Positions 38,701 to 47,724 of a stretch of 64,000 nucleotides of DNA are shown here, piece by piece (position 1 is the stretch's first letter; each line of letters starts with the position of its first letter). Source of the DNA: Bacillus_BD sp963765265. GTDB taxonomy: Bacteria; Bacillota; Bacilli; Bacillales; Cytobacillaceae. Location: contig CAVXVN010000008.1 in NCBI GenBank assembly GCA_963765265.1, positions 415,901 through 479,900 of the forward strand, given 5' to 3'. Made by a program: the position numbers and the translations under genes. The notes below the pieces were generated by a model. The model worked only from the letters and a program-made list of their open reading frames with translations, searched no databases and was not told the DNA's origin.

Positions 38701-38814
38701 CAGAGCATTCGGCTTTTCCAAAACATTTTTCTCATCCAAAGCTTTCGGTTTTTCCAAAACATTTTTCTTATCCAAAGCTTTCGGTTTTTCCAAAACATTC
38801 ACTATACCCAACAT
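35733..38814 (-). pseudogene. Formate dehydrogenase catalytic subunit FdhF (Cys type), one frameshift
   Basis: Joined, the frames 38814-37738 and 37730-35733 give about 1,027 residues. In order: three tandem 14-residue repeats, a 2Fe-2S ferredoxin domain (CDTCMCE), a His-Cys cluster (HLLYCTVCDNNNGNC), two 4Fe-4S sites (CILCGRCVETC, CVSCGQCVTVCPC), the CTFCGVGC cluster, and a bis-MGD molybdopterin domain whose metal ligand is Cys (NCSRYCQSPA), not selenocysteine. It oxidises formate to CO2, probably NAD-linked. Near 37769 one extra base breaks GWDFVNSKD-RITTPLIRKG. The indel may be a mutation or an assembly error. The gene couples to DUF1641. Confidence 0.9.
38695..38805 (-). repeat. 42-base tandem repeat at the FdhF N-terminus
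   Basis: Two and a half to three copies of a unit encoding NVLEKPKALD(K/E)KN lie in frame before the conserved start of the ferredoxin domain (MVNVQINGT). They add about 39 residues that FdhF proteins normally lack. Confidence 0.85.
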
Positions 38815-39136
38815 GAAAAGTCCCCCTTTTAAACAAAGTTCTCCACTAAATCATTTTTATATTAAAATAGTAACCGGTTTCATTAGGGAGATATCTAAGC
38901 ATAATTTACACTAGCGATCATTCCCGCTATAACTTAAGTAAAGAGCAGGATATCAAAGCAATATATATATTACTTGACCTCAATGCATCCTTCTATTTTT
39001 TATTTACACACTATTACTAAAGTATAATATTACTTTTTTAAAAATTAAAGAATTTTATTTTATTACAATAATATACACCTAGGAATTGATAACTCCCATT
39101 ACTGCATAAAGTCCAATCTAATCTTATGCATACAAA

Positions 39137-39196
39137 AGCCCACCATAAAGCGGGTTCTATGCATAACACTTACATAGATCCCGTTTATAGTGGGCT
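39137..39196 (-). terminator. Long imperfect hairpin in the fdhF upstream gap
   Basis: AGCCCACCATAAAGCGGG pairs imperfectly with CCCGTTTATAGTGGGCT, with an inner CTATG/CATAG stem. On the minus strand it ends GGGCTTTTG, so it may terminate transcription from the SpoIIM-like gene. The rest of 38815-39450 is AT-rich with no gene. Confidence 0.5.
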
Positions 39197-39450
39197 AAAA
39201 TCTAAGCATTGTGAAATACCAGAAATCCTTCCCGCCAAATAAGAACTAGAAAAACAAGATGAAGACGCAACATTATGGTACATTTCATCAATGAAATTTC
39301 TACTTCATTAGAATTATTATTAATATACCATAACTTTGAATGTTTTGTGAACACTATGTGACATTATTTTCAATTTTCCATTTTCACAAAAGAAAAAGGT
39401 GTCTATTACGATCATTCTAACAGCTACTAGAAAGTTTCTGACACGTCAAA

Positions 39451-39498
39451 ACAAGGGGACGGTTCTTGCGTTTTCAAACGCAAGAACCGTCCCCTTGT
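39451..39498. repeat. Palindromic REP-like repeat, copy 6 (ACAAGGGG type)
   Basis: A near-perfect 48-base palindrome, 70 bases beyond the SpoIIM-like stop. The right flank is GTCACTTTTT. Confidence 0.93.
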
Positions 39499-39568
39499 CA
39501 CTTTTTATTCCTTCTTGATTTTGGAGGTTACACCATAATCGTGTAGAATTTAAATGTAATTCTATTTC

Positions 39569-40201
39569 TTACTTCTTCCACTGTAATAAATTTAATATGA
39601 TATCACTTATGTAAGTTTCCAAAAATGCAGCTAGGATAATTATAGGTAAAGTTAATAAAACATAAATGTTTATCGTTTCTAAGAATTTCTTTATAAGAGA
39701 TATTTCCTTTTTATCTTTTTTGAATACATTTCTTATTTTAATTCTAATTGCTTTATTTAATTCAAAAAGAATGGATGCAAATAAGCAGAAAGCGAAAACT
39801 TCAACAAGATAGTGAGGAGTAGAAGAAATTATTATCTCAAAACCCTTTTTAAAGTTGACTTGTAAACCAATTCCAAAAAGAATCCCAGGTAAAGAAACAG
39901 TCAAAATGATATTTATTACATATAGAAATTGAATTGGGATTAAAGATAAGATAAACATTTGCATAGGTACCATAAAACCATTATTAACAATAAATGACCA
40001 CACTTTATCTAAACCTGTCGATTCTTTTACTTGCTCCGATACCCTATTTTCCATTCCATCTATTATTCCTTTTGGTTCTGGATTGATTATAAAAGTTATT
40101 ATGCTTGCAATAACTGTTAGTGCTACTCCAAATATAAAAAAGATAATAGCTCTTTTAAATACTGTTTTATTAACTACATTTAGCAGAATAAGCCTCCTCA
40201 A
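39569..40201 (-). CDS. SpoIIM-family membrane protein
   Basis: The 210-residue protein has about five hydrophobic segments. The central PHYLVEVFAFCLFASILFEL block corresponds to the PHG-IxE-xxA pattern of stage II sporulation protein M / DUF95. Authentic SpoIIM is part of the complex for peptidoglycan remodelling at engulfment, but many Bacilli carry paralogues of unknown role and no other sporulation gene is adjacent. I call the family, not the spoIIM gene. It is divergent from the phosphodiesterase gene. Confidence 0.6.
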   Translation of the reverse strand: MRRLILLNVVNKTVFKRAIIFFIFGVALTVIASIITFIINPEPKGIIDGMENRVSEQVKESTGLDKVWSFIVNNGFMVPMQMFILSLIPIQFLYVINIILTVSLPGILFGIGLQVNFKKGFEIIISSTPHYLVEVFAFCLFASILFELNKAIRIKIRNVFKKDKKEISLIKKFLETINIYVLLTLPIIILAAFLETYISDIILNLLQWKK

Positions 40202-40389
40202 AAAACCTAAATCATTAAAACAATATGATCCTATTGCAGAAGTTCGTCTTCACAAACTCTTATACTCATTATCACATATTTCTTATTTAATTTTATATCC
40301 CCTAACAATCTTTAGGAAAAATTAACATAACATGTATCAATGAAATAACAACCATACTAACGTAAAATAATTGATTATAAGGTGACCCC

Positions 40390-41997
40390 ATGAAACGAAA
40401 AATAGTAATCGCGTTTATTCTATTTATTATCATATGTACTGGTCTTGTACTTGCAATTTCTACATCTCCAATAAAAGAGCTGGGTGATATCTCAAAAAAC
40501 CCAACAAAGAAACCCATTGTACTCATTACCGTAGATTCATTAATGAGTGAACCATTACAAAAAGCAGTTAAAGAAGGAAAAGCACCAGCCTTTTCATTTT
40601 TAATCAACAATGGACATTTTAATCCGGAAATGATTAGCTCTTATCCGACGATGTCTGTCACCATTGATAGTACGTTGCTAACCGGTACGTATCCAGATCA
40701 ACATAAAGTGCCAGGATTGATTTGGTTTAAGGAAGATGAAGATCGAAGAATTAGTTATGGAAGTGAAATCAGTGAAGTATGGAATAATGGGGTGAGAAAT
40801 GTTGCACTGGACAGTGTTGTTCGTCTCAATAAAAACCATTTAAGTAAAGAGGTTCAAACCATACATGAAGAGCTAGCAAATCGCCAACTTTCATCCGCTT
40901 CGATTAATGGCCTTATATACCGTGGAAGTGTTCAACATCAACTATACGTCCCTAAACTTATTTCAATGGCCAATCTTTTACCAAAAGAAATTGAAATAAA
41001 TGGACCCACATTGCTTTCACTTGGTACGTTATCTCAATATAATCCAGAGAATGATATTCATAAATTTGTATGGAACCGTATGGGAGGCAATAATAAATTC
41101 ACTGCAAATGAGTTGAAATACGTCATCGAACAAAAGAAGTTACCCTCCTTTACACTGACCTATTTACCGGATGCAGATGCTTCCATACACAAACGTGGCC
41201 CGAATGATTTAAAGGGCATTGAAAAAGCAGATCAGGCGCTACAAGACCTATTAAATAGCTTTAAATCTTGGGAAGATGCCATCCAAGAGGTAACGTGGAT
41301 TGTACTGGGAGATAGCGGCCAATCATCCATAAATGAAGATAAAAAAACTTCTTTAATTGATTTAAATCATTCAATGAAGAATTATACGTTTTGGGAAGGC
41401 AAAAAAAGGAATGCCCAACTTGCGATCGCCATAAATGAACGAATGGCGTACATTTACGTAAACGATAAACAAGTTGAATTATCCGAAATTGTGAACATTT
41501 TAAAAGAGGATGAACGAATTGGCTTTATTGCATGGAAAGATGAACAAATGAACTATGTTGTAAGCCCACAAAGTGATGAGGAATTTACATTTTCGCCAAA
41601 GGGTTCGTATGTTGATGAATTTAAACAATCGTGGGATATTGATGGGAATGCCTCAATCTTAGATTTGAAGGTTCATAATGGAGGACGCATTGAGTATCAA
41701 GATTATCCAGATCCCCTTGCAAGGCTACATGGAGCGCTTCATTCACAGGAAGGGCGTGTCATTATTGTGGATGCCAAGCCTTCTTATGAGTTCGTCGAAG
41801 AACATAGTCACGACCATGCCGGAGGTGGCGCGCATGGTTCTCTTCATAAAGTAGATTCTATTGTTCCGATCATTGTTACAGGAACGAATGAATTCCCTGA
41901 ATATAATCGACTTGTTGATGTGAAGGACATGGATTCTTACACTATTAAGTGGTTCATAAGTATGGAGTCGCCCCATTTTCGTAACGTGGAATGTTAA
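40390..41997 (+). CDS. Alkaline phosphatase-superfamily / type I phosphodiesterase-like protein
   Basis: The 535-residue protein has an N-terminal signal anchor (about 6-24). Its ectodomain starts with IVLITVDSL (first metal ligand Asp) and has YPTMSVTIDSTLLTGTYPDQ around the nucleophile position, where Ser stands in place of the usual Thr by my alignment. Later metal-ligand blocks are LPDADASIHKRGP, VLGDSGQSSIN and a His-rich HSHDHAGGGAHGS. It probably hydrolyses a phosphodiester or pyrophosphate substrate outside the membrane. AAGGTG precedes the ATG. It is monocistronic. Confidence 0.8.
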   Translation: MKRKIVIAFILFIIICTGLVLAISTSPIKELGDISKNPTKKPIVLITVDSLMSEPLQKAVKEGKAPAFSFLINNGHFNPEMISSYPTMSVTIDSTLLTGTYPDQHKVPGLIWFKEDEDRRISYGSEISEVWNNGVRNVALDSVVRLNKNHLSKEVQTIHEELANRQLSSASINGLIYRGSVQHQLYVPKLISMANLLPKEIEINGPTLLSLGTLSQYNPENDIHKFVWNRMGGNNKFTANELKYVIEQKKLPSFTLTYLPDADASIHKRGPNDLKGIEKADQALQDLLNSFKSWEDAIQEVTWIVLGDSGQSSINEDKKTSLIDLNHSMKNYTFWEGKKRNAQLAIAINERMAYIYVNDKQVELSEIVNILKEDERIGFIAWKDEQMNYVVSPQSDEEFTFSPKGSYVDEFKQSWDIDGNASILDLKVHNGGRIEYQDYPDPLARLHGALHSQEGRVIIVDAKPSYEFVEEHSHDHAGGGAHGSLHKVDSIVPIIVTGTNEFPEYNRLVDVKDMDSYTIKWFISMESPHFRNVEC

Positions 41998-42045
41998 TGT
42001 TAATTAACATGAATTTATGAACAGTTCACTAACATTAATTAGAAT

Positions 42046-42093
42046 ACAAGGGGACGGTTCTTGCGTTTGGAAACGCAAGAACCGTCCCCTTGT
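42046..42093. repeat. Palindromic REP-like repeat, copy 7 (ACAAGGGG type)
   Basis: Perfect 23-base arms with a two-base loop, between two plus-strand genes. Confidence 0.95.
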
Positions 42094-42184
42094 CACTATA
42101 GTTGCACAAAGTGATCATTAGGGTTTACATTTAATAAAAAATGAAATGACAAATAGTAATTCAATCTATATAAGGAGCGAAAAC

Positions 42185-42745
42185 ATGAAATACATAGCAT
42201 TTGTAGATGTAGAAACAACAGGCATAAACCCTAATATAGCAGAAGTGATTGAACTTGGAATCGTTTTAGTTGAGTACCAAGGAAACGGAATCATGCGGTT
42301 TGTGGATGAATACTGTGAGCTTAGACAGCCTTCTACTCCTATTCCTCCTATGATCACAAGATTGACTGGTATTAACGATACAATGGTAAAAGGTAAAGTG
42401 CTAGACCGTGAGAAGATTCTAGCCATCTTTAGAAAAGCTGATGCGGTAATCGCTCACAATGCTTCCTTTGATCGTGGATTTATCATTAGACTTTTCCCCG
42501 ATACCATTGAAAATGACTGGTATTGTTCAGTTAGACAGATCAAGTGGAAAAGCTACGGATTTGAAAATGGGAAGCTCCAACATTTGCTACGGGTTCATAA
42601 CATTCGTGTGGACAAAGCACACCGGGCCTTGGATGATGCCAAGAACCTAGCTACGTTATTGTGTTGCGATATTCCTGATCATTCCGCTAAGGACACTTAT
42701 ATTGATTTTCTCATGGGGAAAAATCCATTGCGTAAGCCCAATTGA
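42185..42745 (+). CDS. DEDDh 3'-5' exonuclease (DnaQ/RNase T family)
   Basis: The 186-residue protein has all three exonuclease motifs: FVDVETTG (ExoI, Asp and Glu), AHNASFDRGF (ExoII) and HRALDDAKNLA (ExoIIIepsilon with His and Asp). It is a stand-alone proofreading-type or processing nuclease, not fused to a polymerase. The start at 42185 follows AAGGAG; an upstream ATG at 42146 has no ribosome binding site. Confidence 0.93.
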   Translation: MKYIAFVDVETTGINPNIAEVIELGIVLVEYQGNGIMRFVDEYCELRQPSTPIPPMITRLTGINDTMVKGKVLDREKILAIFRKADAVIAHNASFDRGFIIRLFPDTIENDWYCSVRQIKWKSYGFENGKLQHLLRVHNIRVDKAHRALDDAKNLATLLCCDIPDHSAKDTYIDFLMGKNPLRKPN

Positions 42746-42860
42746 ATCCCGTCTGAAGTCGCGGAAAGTGCGAAGGAATACTTTGCTTGATTGGCTAATC
42801 TAGGAGTATTGTAAAATCCACAAAAAATAGACCTTTCATCTAAAACCGCTACTCTAAAAT

Positions 42861-42897
42861 ACAAAACAGTGGAAACGAATGCTCCCCACTGTTTTGT
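42861..42897 (-). terminator. Terminator of the EamA transporter gene
   Basis: ACAAAACAGTGG and CCACTGTTTTGT form a perfect stem, eight bases beyond the EamA stop. On the minus strand it is followed by ATTTTAG. Confidence 0.8.
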
Positions 42898-42904
42898 ACG
42901 TTAT

Positions 42905-43798
42905 TTAGCCTGCTCTCCTCTTTAATCGCTTTGAAAATTTGATTGATTGATTTTCACTTACAAATGTTGAGCCTAAAAGCAATGCACCACCAAGCATTTG
43001 AACAAATGTCGTTTGCTCTTGCAAGATAACAGCAGAAATCACTAATGATGTGATTGGGTCTGCGTAACTTAATGCAGCGATGCTCTGCCCTTTTAATTTC
43101 TGCATACCTGAGAAGAATAACAAGAATCCAATACCTGTGTGTACAATCCCTAAGATTAAAATAAATGGAATGGAAGAACTTGATACTTCTAAAATACCGA
43201 ATCCTTCAGTAAGGAATACATAGGGTATGAGAAGCAATGTTGCTGTTCCAAGCTGAATCAATGTGATTTCGAGCCCATCCATATTTTTAATAAACTTATT
43301 TAATAGCATTAATGTAGCGTAAAATGCAGCAGCCAATAATCCATAACCAATGCCAATTAAATGATCTAATCCAGATGTACTTACACCACTACTACCAACA
43401 ATGAACAACATACCTAGCATGGCTACACCAATACAGATTATTTTCTTTGCTGATAATTTTTCCTTAAGTACAAGCGGTGAAAGAATCAGGACAAACACAG
43501 GTGCAAAATAATAACTTAGCACTGCGTTAGAAATGGTCGTATGCTTGTACGCTTGAAAAAAGAAAATCCAATTTCCACCTAATGCAATACTCGAAAGTAA
43601 TAAAATTAAAGCATTACCTTTCACATAAGCCCATGAAATTTTTTTCTTCATTATAAACATGACTGTTATTAAAAATAAACTACCAATTAAACCTCGTAAT
43701 AAAGCTATTTCACTCGAAGATAAATCAATGTATCTTACAAATACGCCGATCGTACCAAAGATGATCATTGATAATAGGAACGAAAATTTTGATTTCAT
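42905..43798 (-). CDS. EamA/DMT-family transporter
   Basis: The 297-residue protein has ten hydrophobic helices in two EamA repeats (IFGTIGVFVRYIDL near the start; the LLAAAFYATLMLLNKF and ALSYADPITSLVISAVIL segments later). DMT transporters usually export metabolites such as amino acids; the substrate is unknown. GAAGGAG precedes the ATG. Confidence 0.92.
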   Translation of the reverse strand: MKSKFSFLLSMIIFGTIGVFVRYIDLSSSEIALLRGLIGSLFLITVMFIMKKKISWAYVKGNALILLLSSIALGGNWIFFFQAYKHTTISNAVLSYYFAPVFVLILSPLVLKEKLSAKKIICIGVAMLGMLFIVGSSGVSTSGLDHLIGIGYGLLAAAFYATLMLLNKFIKNMDGLEITLIQLGTATLLLIPYVFLTEGFGILEVSSSSIPFILILGIVHTGIGFLLFFSGMQKLKGQSIAALSYADPITSLVISAVILQEQTTFVQMLGGALLLGSTFVSENQSIKFSKRLKRRAG

Positions 43799-43865
43799 CG
43801 TCTACTCCTTCGAATCTGCGGAACCACTTATATTTCGCAGATTCTTCATCTGTTTTTAATATTAG

Positions 43866-43961
43866 TTAATTCAGAGCTGACCGAGCAGCTGGAGTAAACG
43901 GTGGTGGCGGTGATGTTGAAAGTGGCTTCCAAATGTATAGATTTATATTTGATAATGACAT
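43866..43961 (-). CDS. Possible 31-residue proline-rich peptide
   Basis: A short frame (MSLSNINLYIWKPLST, then SPPPPFTPAARSALN) with GGGGGATC just upstream of its ATG. It lies between EamA and a palindromic repeat, where codon-like composition (GC-rich, Pro/Ala codons) differs from the AT-rich flanks. I do not recognise it. It may be a real small protein or a fragment of a lost gene. Confidence 0.35.
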   Translation of the reverse strand: MSLSNINLYIWKPLSTSPPPPFTPAARSALN

Positions 43962-44026
43962 AATGATCCCCCAATTCTAGTTGCGCATTATTAATTATAC
44001 TAGAAAAATTCTTGTTGAACTAAAAA

Positions 44027-44074
44027 ACAAGGGGACGGTTCTTGCGTTTGAAAACGCAAGAACCGTCCCCTTGT
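44027..44074. repeat. Palindromic REP-like repeat, copy 8 (ACAAGGGG type)
   Basis: A near-perfect 48-base palindrome. The region from here to 44475 holds no convincing gene. It contains a TCAAGAGGA ... TCCTCTTGA inverted pair (44364-44372 / 44415-44423) in the leader of the copper-oxidase cluster. Confidence 0.94.
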
Positions 44075-44475
44075 CACTACTATCCCCTCACAATAACTGA
44101 TGAATTACATCAGATTTCGAACAAATGAAGCGAATGATGTAATAAATTGTCTTATAGAATACTTTTACTTTAATAGTCTCATCCATTATATTCTTAATAG
44201 AGAACAATTTTATATTTTAAAAAAATTGAATATTCTAAAAATTATTTATTATAATATTATTATCTATATAGTAATAGGATTCATCGATCGCTCTAATTAT
44301 TAGAATTTTATAAGTTGCTAAGTAATTTTCAGTCTAAGATGTATTCGTTATACTAACGACCGCTCAAGAGGAATGACATAGTCACCTACATCATTCATTT
44401 ATCACTTAACCCTCTCCTCTTGATAGGTCAATTGATATAAAAAAAATTTATTTGCTGCTTAATAAGGAGGAAAAC

Positions 44476-45946
44476 ATGAGAAGACGAGATTTTATTAAGT
44501 ACTTAGGTGGAGGGGCAGCTGCTTTAATCGTAGGAACGAGTTTGCCGTCATGGGTTCACAAAGAATCAAATTTAGTCAAATCGGCGCAGCTTGTTCAGTC
44601 TCTCGATTTTACCATTACAGATGCTGTTAAAGACATGATCACCCATAACTCTATCAACCAGGCCCAATGCTATTTCTGGTTATACAAGGAAAAAAACCTT
44701 CCAGCTGAAATTCCTGGACCTCTCATTTTTACAACTGAAGGTAGTACAGTAAAAATTAAAATTACGAATGCCCTGGATGAACCTCATGCCTTTTACATAC
44801 GTGACCTACTGAATAGCGGCCCTATTCAACCTGGTGCTACAAAATCGATTGAATTTGTTGCTTCAAAAGCAGGTACCTATTTATATTATGACAACCTAAA
44901 CCAGCCTGTTAATCGAATGATGGGACTGCATGGCGCATTAATCGTCATGCCTAATAAAGCCATGATCAGGACATAAGTTCACCCCTTACTCTTCCCCTTC
45001 AGTGGCGGTACAGGAACTTTTCGATGACTTTGGAAACTCCAGCCATTTTCCGGGATTAGCTTGGGAACAAGGAGACGAATCCACACATACGCCTCCTTTC
45101 CGACAATATGTATGGATTCTTCACGAAGCGAGTTCACGTCTGTTTGAAGAGGTAGGAAAATATCCTCCGGGTAAAAACTATCCAGCAGCGCAATTCGTGA
45201 AGTATTTCCAAAACGACCCTTTTAGGTCAGACGGAAGGAACCGTAAACCTGAATACTTTACCATTAATGGTCAGTCTGGATTTTTCGCAGCTCATAATCC
45301 TTTTATTACACCCCATCACAGGGTAGGAGAACCTGCAGTAGTCCGAATTCTGAATGCTGGGTTATCGATGCATTCTTTACACATTCATGCTAATCATGTT
45401 TATGTAACAGGGGTCAATGGGGTCGTTCAAGAGAATCCTCTGTGGGTAGATACTTTTACGGCAAACCCTCTTGATGTAATTGAGTGGGCTGTTCCCTTTA
45501 CCAGACCACCGGATATCCCAAATGAGCGGGGAATCGGACTTCCGGATAAGCCTCTCATGTCAGTGGCAAATCCTTCCATTCCTGGATCTGTCCCACATCC
45601 TGTTTGGCCTCCAACAGAAGAATTGGATATGCATTTTCCAAATATAGGGACGATGGCCGGAAATACCGATATTTCGGTAAGATTATCACCCATTTGTTAC
45701 CCTATGCATGATCATACCGAACCAAGCCAGTCTGCACAGGGAGGTAACTATGGTCTGGGGATGATGAGTGGAATCCATTTTATCGGTGACCGGAATACAA
45801 GCGGAGGAGTAACCACCTTCCCTAATGCCGACATTGGTAATCATGGTCCTGATTCAACTGGACCTGCAGCAGGTCATGAGATACTTCATGAAAAGTCTAA
45901 TAATGACTACAGAGGCAGAACATACAGCACCTCAAATGGATACTAA
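44476..45946 (+). pseudogene. Tat-exported multicopper oxidase, first of two; one frameshift
   Basis: The start at 44476 follows AAGGAGG. The N-terminus is a twin-arginine signal (MRRRDFIKYLGGGAAALIVG). A cupredoxin-like domain follows (IPGPLIFTTEGSTVKIKI, GTYLYYD), and after a frameshift near 44968 (restored as GHKFTPYSSPSVAVQELF) a second domain has copper-ligand His motifs HSLHIHANHVYV and MHDHTEPSQSAQGGNYGLG. The reconstructed length is about 490 residues. It is a multicopper oxidase-family protein exported folded with copper. Its partner genes follow at once: a second oxidase, TatA and a secreted PKD protein. Its substrate (metal ions, phenols or other) is unknown. Confidence 0.78.
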
Positions 45947-45995
45947 TATGACACATCATTAACTTATACGTGTTTATGAATAAAGGAGGAATAAC

Positions 45996-47303
45996 ATGTC
46001 ATTTTCAAATCCTGGTTATCATATTCCCAGAAGATCTGTAGCTGGTCATGAAGGAGATTGGGTAAAAATATTCGACCCGCCAGCAGCTAGTCCGCCTACT
46101 CCGGAACTTTTGCAGCCGACAAACCCAGTGCCTGCATTTATTGCTCGGACAGTACGGGATGCAAAGATGTCCATCAATAATACTGTCAGACTTGATTTAA
46201 TGAAAACTGAAGACCTCAGAATGTGGGATGGCAAAAACTTGAATTCTTTCTCATTGCAAATCCCGATATAAAAGAAGCAAATGACGGAACTTTTCCTGGT
46301 TCGACCATTCGAATCCCCCGTGGCGTTGTTTTTCACGCACATGTAACAGGACATGGGCAGACCCCTCATACCATTCACTGGCATGGCATCGAGCCTTCTG
46401 CCATGAATGATGGTGTAGGACACTCTTCTATGGAGATCGGCGAATATACGTATCAGTGGCAGCCTAACCATATCGGTAGCTATTTCTATCACTGTCATCG
46501 GAACACCATGCAGCATTTTGAGTTCGGTTTGTATGGATTCCTGATTGTTGAACCCCCAGATGCCTTCGATGGTCCAAATGCGGGCGGCTACCCTCGTCGT
46601 ACGGCTGCAAACTTAACTGAATTTACAGAATTTACTGATTTCATGGATGGTGAGATTGAGAGCGGTGATCCCCACGCAATGACAGTCTCTTATGATGTCG
46701 AAGCCCTTTGGGTAATCGATGATATCGATTCTGTCTGGCGCGAACAGGCTGATCATGCACACCAAACCTTCCCTAAACATGGGACTCAACCAGGGGTAAA
46801 CGATAATTTTCACACGAATGACAGGGGGAGTAATAAATTCTTTGCTTTTCATGATTACAACCCCGATTACTTTGTAGTGACAGGCGAAAATTTTCCAGGT
46901 CGTGTAGGAAGCACAGCAACCATCCGAAAAGGTGTAACCATTCCTCGCTGCTCTTAATAGCGGAGTAACAGGGATGCAGGTATCGATCAACGCTAAGGTC
47001 AATCAAACGATCTTAGTCCGGTTACTTTGCGCGGCTTACTCCAAAATTAAGGTCACTTTTCCTGTCGATGTCGTTGTTATCGCAATGGACGGTCGTGCTT
47101 TAGGTGTACCACCGTTTGGAAAGTATAACCATGCCTACAAGATTCCAGCTGGCACTCCTATTGAGATGAGTACAGCACAACGTATCGATGTCCTGATTAA
47201 ATCTGATAGACCTCTAGATAACTATGCCCAAGTAGAATTCAGGGATCTGCTAAACAATGGCTTTCTTATTAATGGAAGAATTCCAATTGAAATAAAATCG
47301 TAG
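45996..47303 (+). pseudogene. Second multicopper oxidase-domain protein; two frameshifts
   Basis: AAGGAGG precedes the ATG. Frames 45996-46271, 46223-46957 and 46974-47303 join into about 435 residues. Copper-centre motifs are complete in the middle part: HTIHWHGIEPS and YFYHCHRNTMQHFEFGLYG. The last part (VTFPVDVVVIAMDGRALGVP, then GTPIEMSTAQRIDVLI) is a cupredoxin domain of the laccase type. Frame breaks lie near 46238 (a run of five A where six would restore it) and 46943. There is no Tat signal of its own, so it may be exported as a complex with the first oxidase (hitch-hiking); that is an inference. Confidence 0.78.
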
Positions 47304-47383
47304 ATTATATTTCATTATCGAACAAGCATCCATTACTTATTGTTCGTGTTTTCTTTATTCAATTTTTCTAGGAGGATGGTTAC

Positions 47384-47593
47384 ATGTTGAGTAATATAGG
47401 AGTTCCTGGATTGATCATCATTTTAATCATTGCTTTGATCTTGTTTGGGCCCAATAAACTTCCTGAATTAGGCCGTGCTGTTGGTCAAACCCTGAGGGAG
47501 TTTAAAAAATCTACTAGGGAAACTCTTTCTGATATTGAGTTCGAAGACAAGGAAGATCAAAAGGATAAAGTCGCTAATACTAATCCACAGTGA
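47384..47593 (+). CDS. tatA: Twin-arginine translocase subunit TatA/E
   Basis: The 69-residue protein has the TatA layout: a short N-terminus, a membrane helix (about 7-21), the hinge LFGPNKLPELGRAVG, an amphipathic helix (LREFKKSTRETL) and a charged tail. TAGGAGG precedes the ATG. No tatC is in the window. Its place directly after two multicopper oxidases, the first with a Tat signal, suggests a dedicated pore-forming subunit for their export, as for other substrate-linked Tat genes in Bacilli. Confidence 0.93.
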   Translation: MLSNIGVPGLIIILIIALILFGPNKLPELGRAVGQTLREFKKSTRETLSDIEFEDKEDQKDKVANTNPQ

Positions 47594-47724
47594 TTAATCT
47601 CAATCTATTAATAACCAATTTACATCAATAGTTATATAGATTGTTAGATTTTAAAATAAAACATTAATAAATTAAGAAAAGAGGAGATGATTTGCAAATC
47701 ATGTTGAAGGGAGATTCGAATCAG

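Noticed and set aside
5925..44074. Palindromic repeats as ends of a complete insertion sequence
   Set aside because: No transposase frame lies between any pair, and spacing between copies is irregular.
44100..44303. A 67-codon frame after palindromic repeat 8
   Set aside because: It is very rich in Ile, Tyr and Asn as expected from AT-rich random sequence, and has no ribosome binding site or recognisable pattern.
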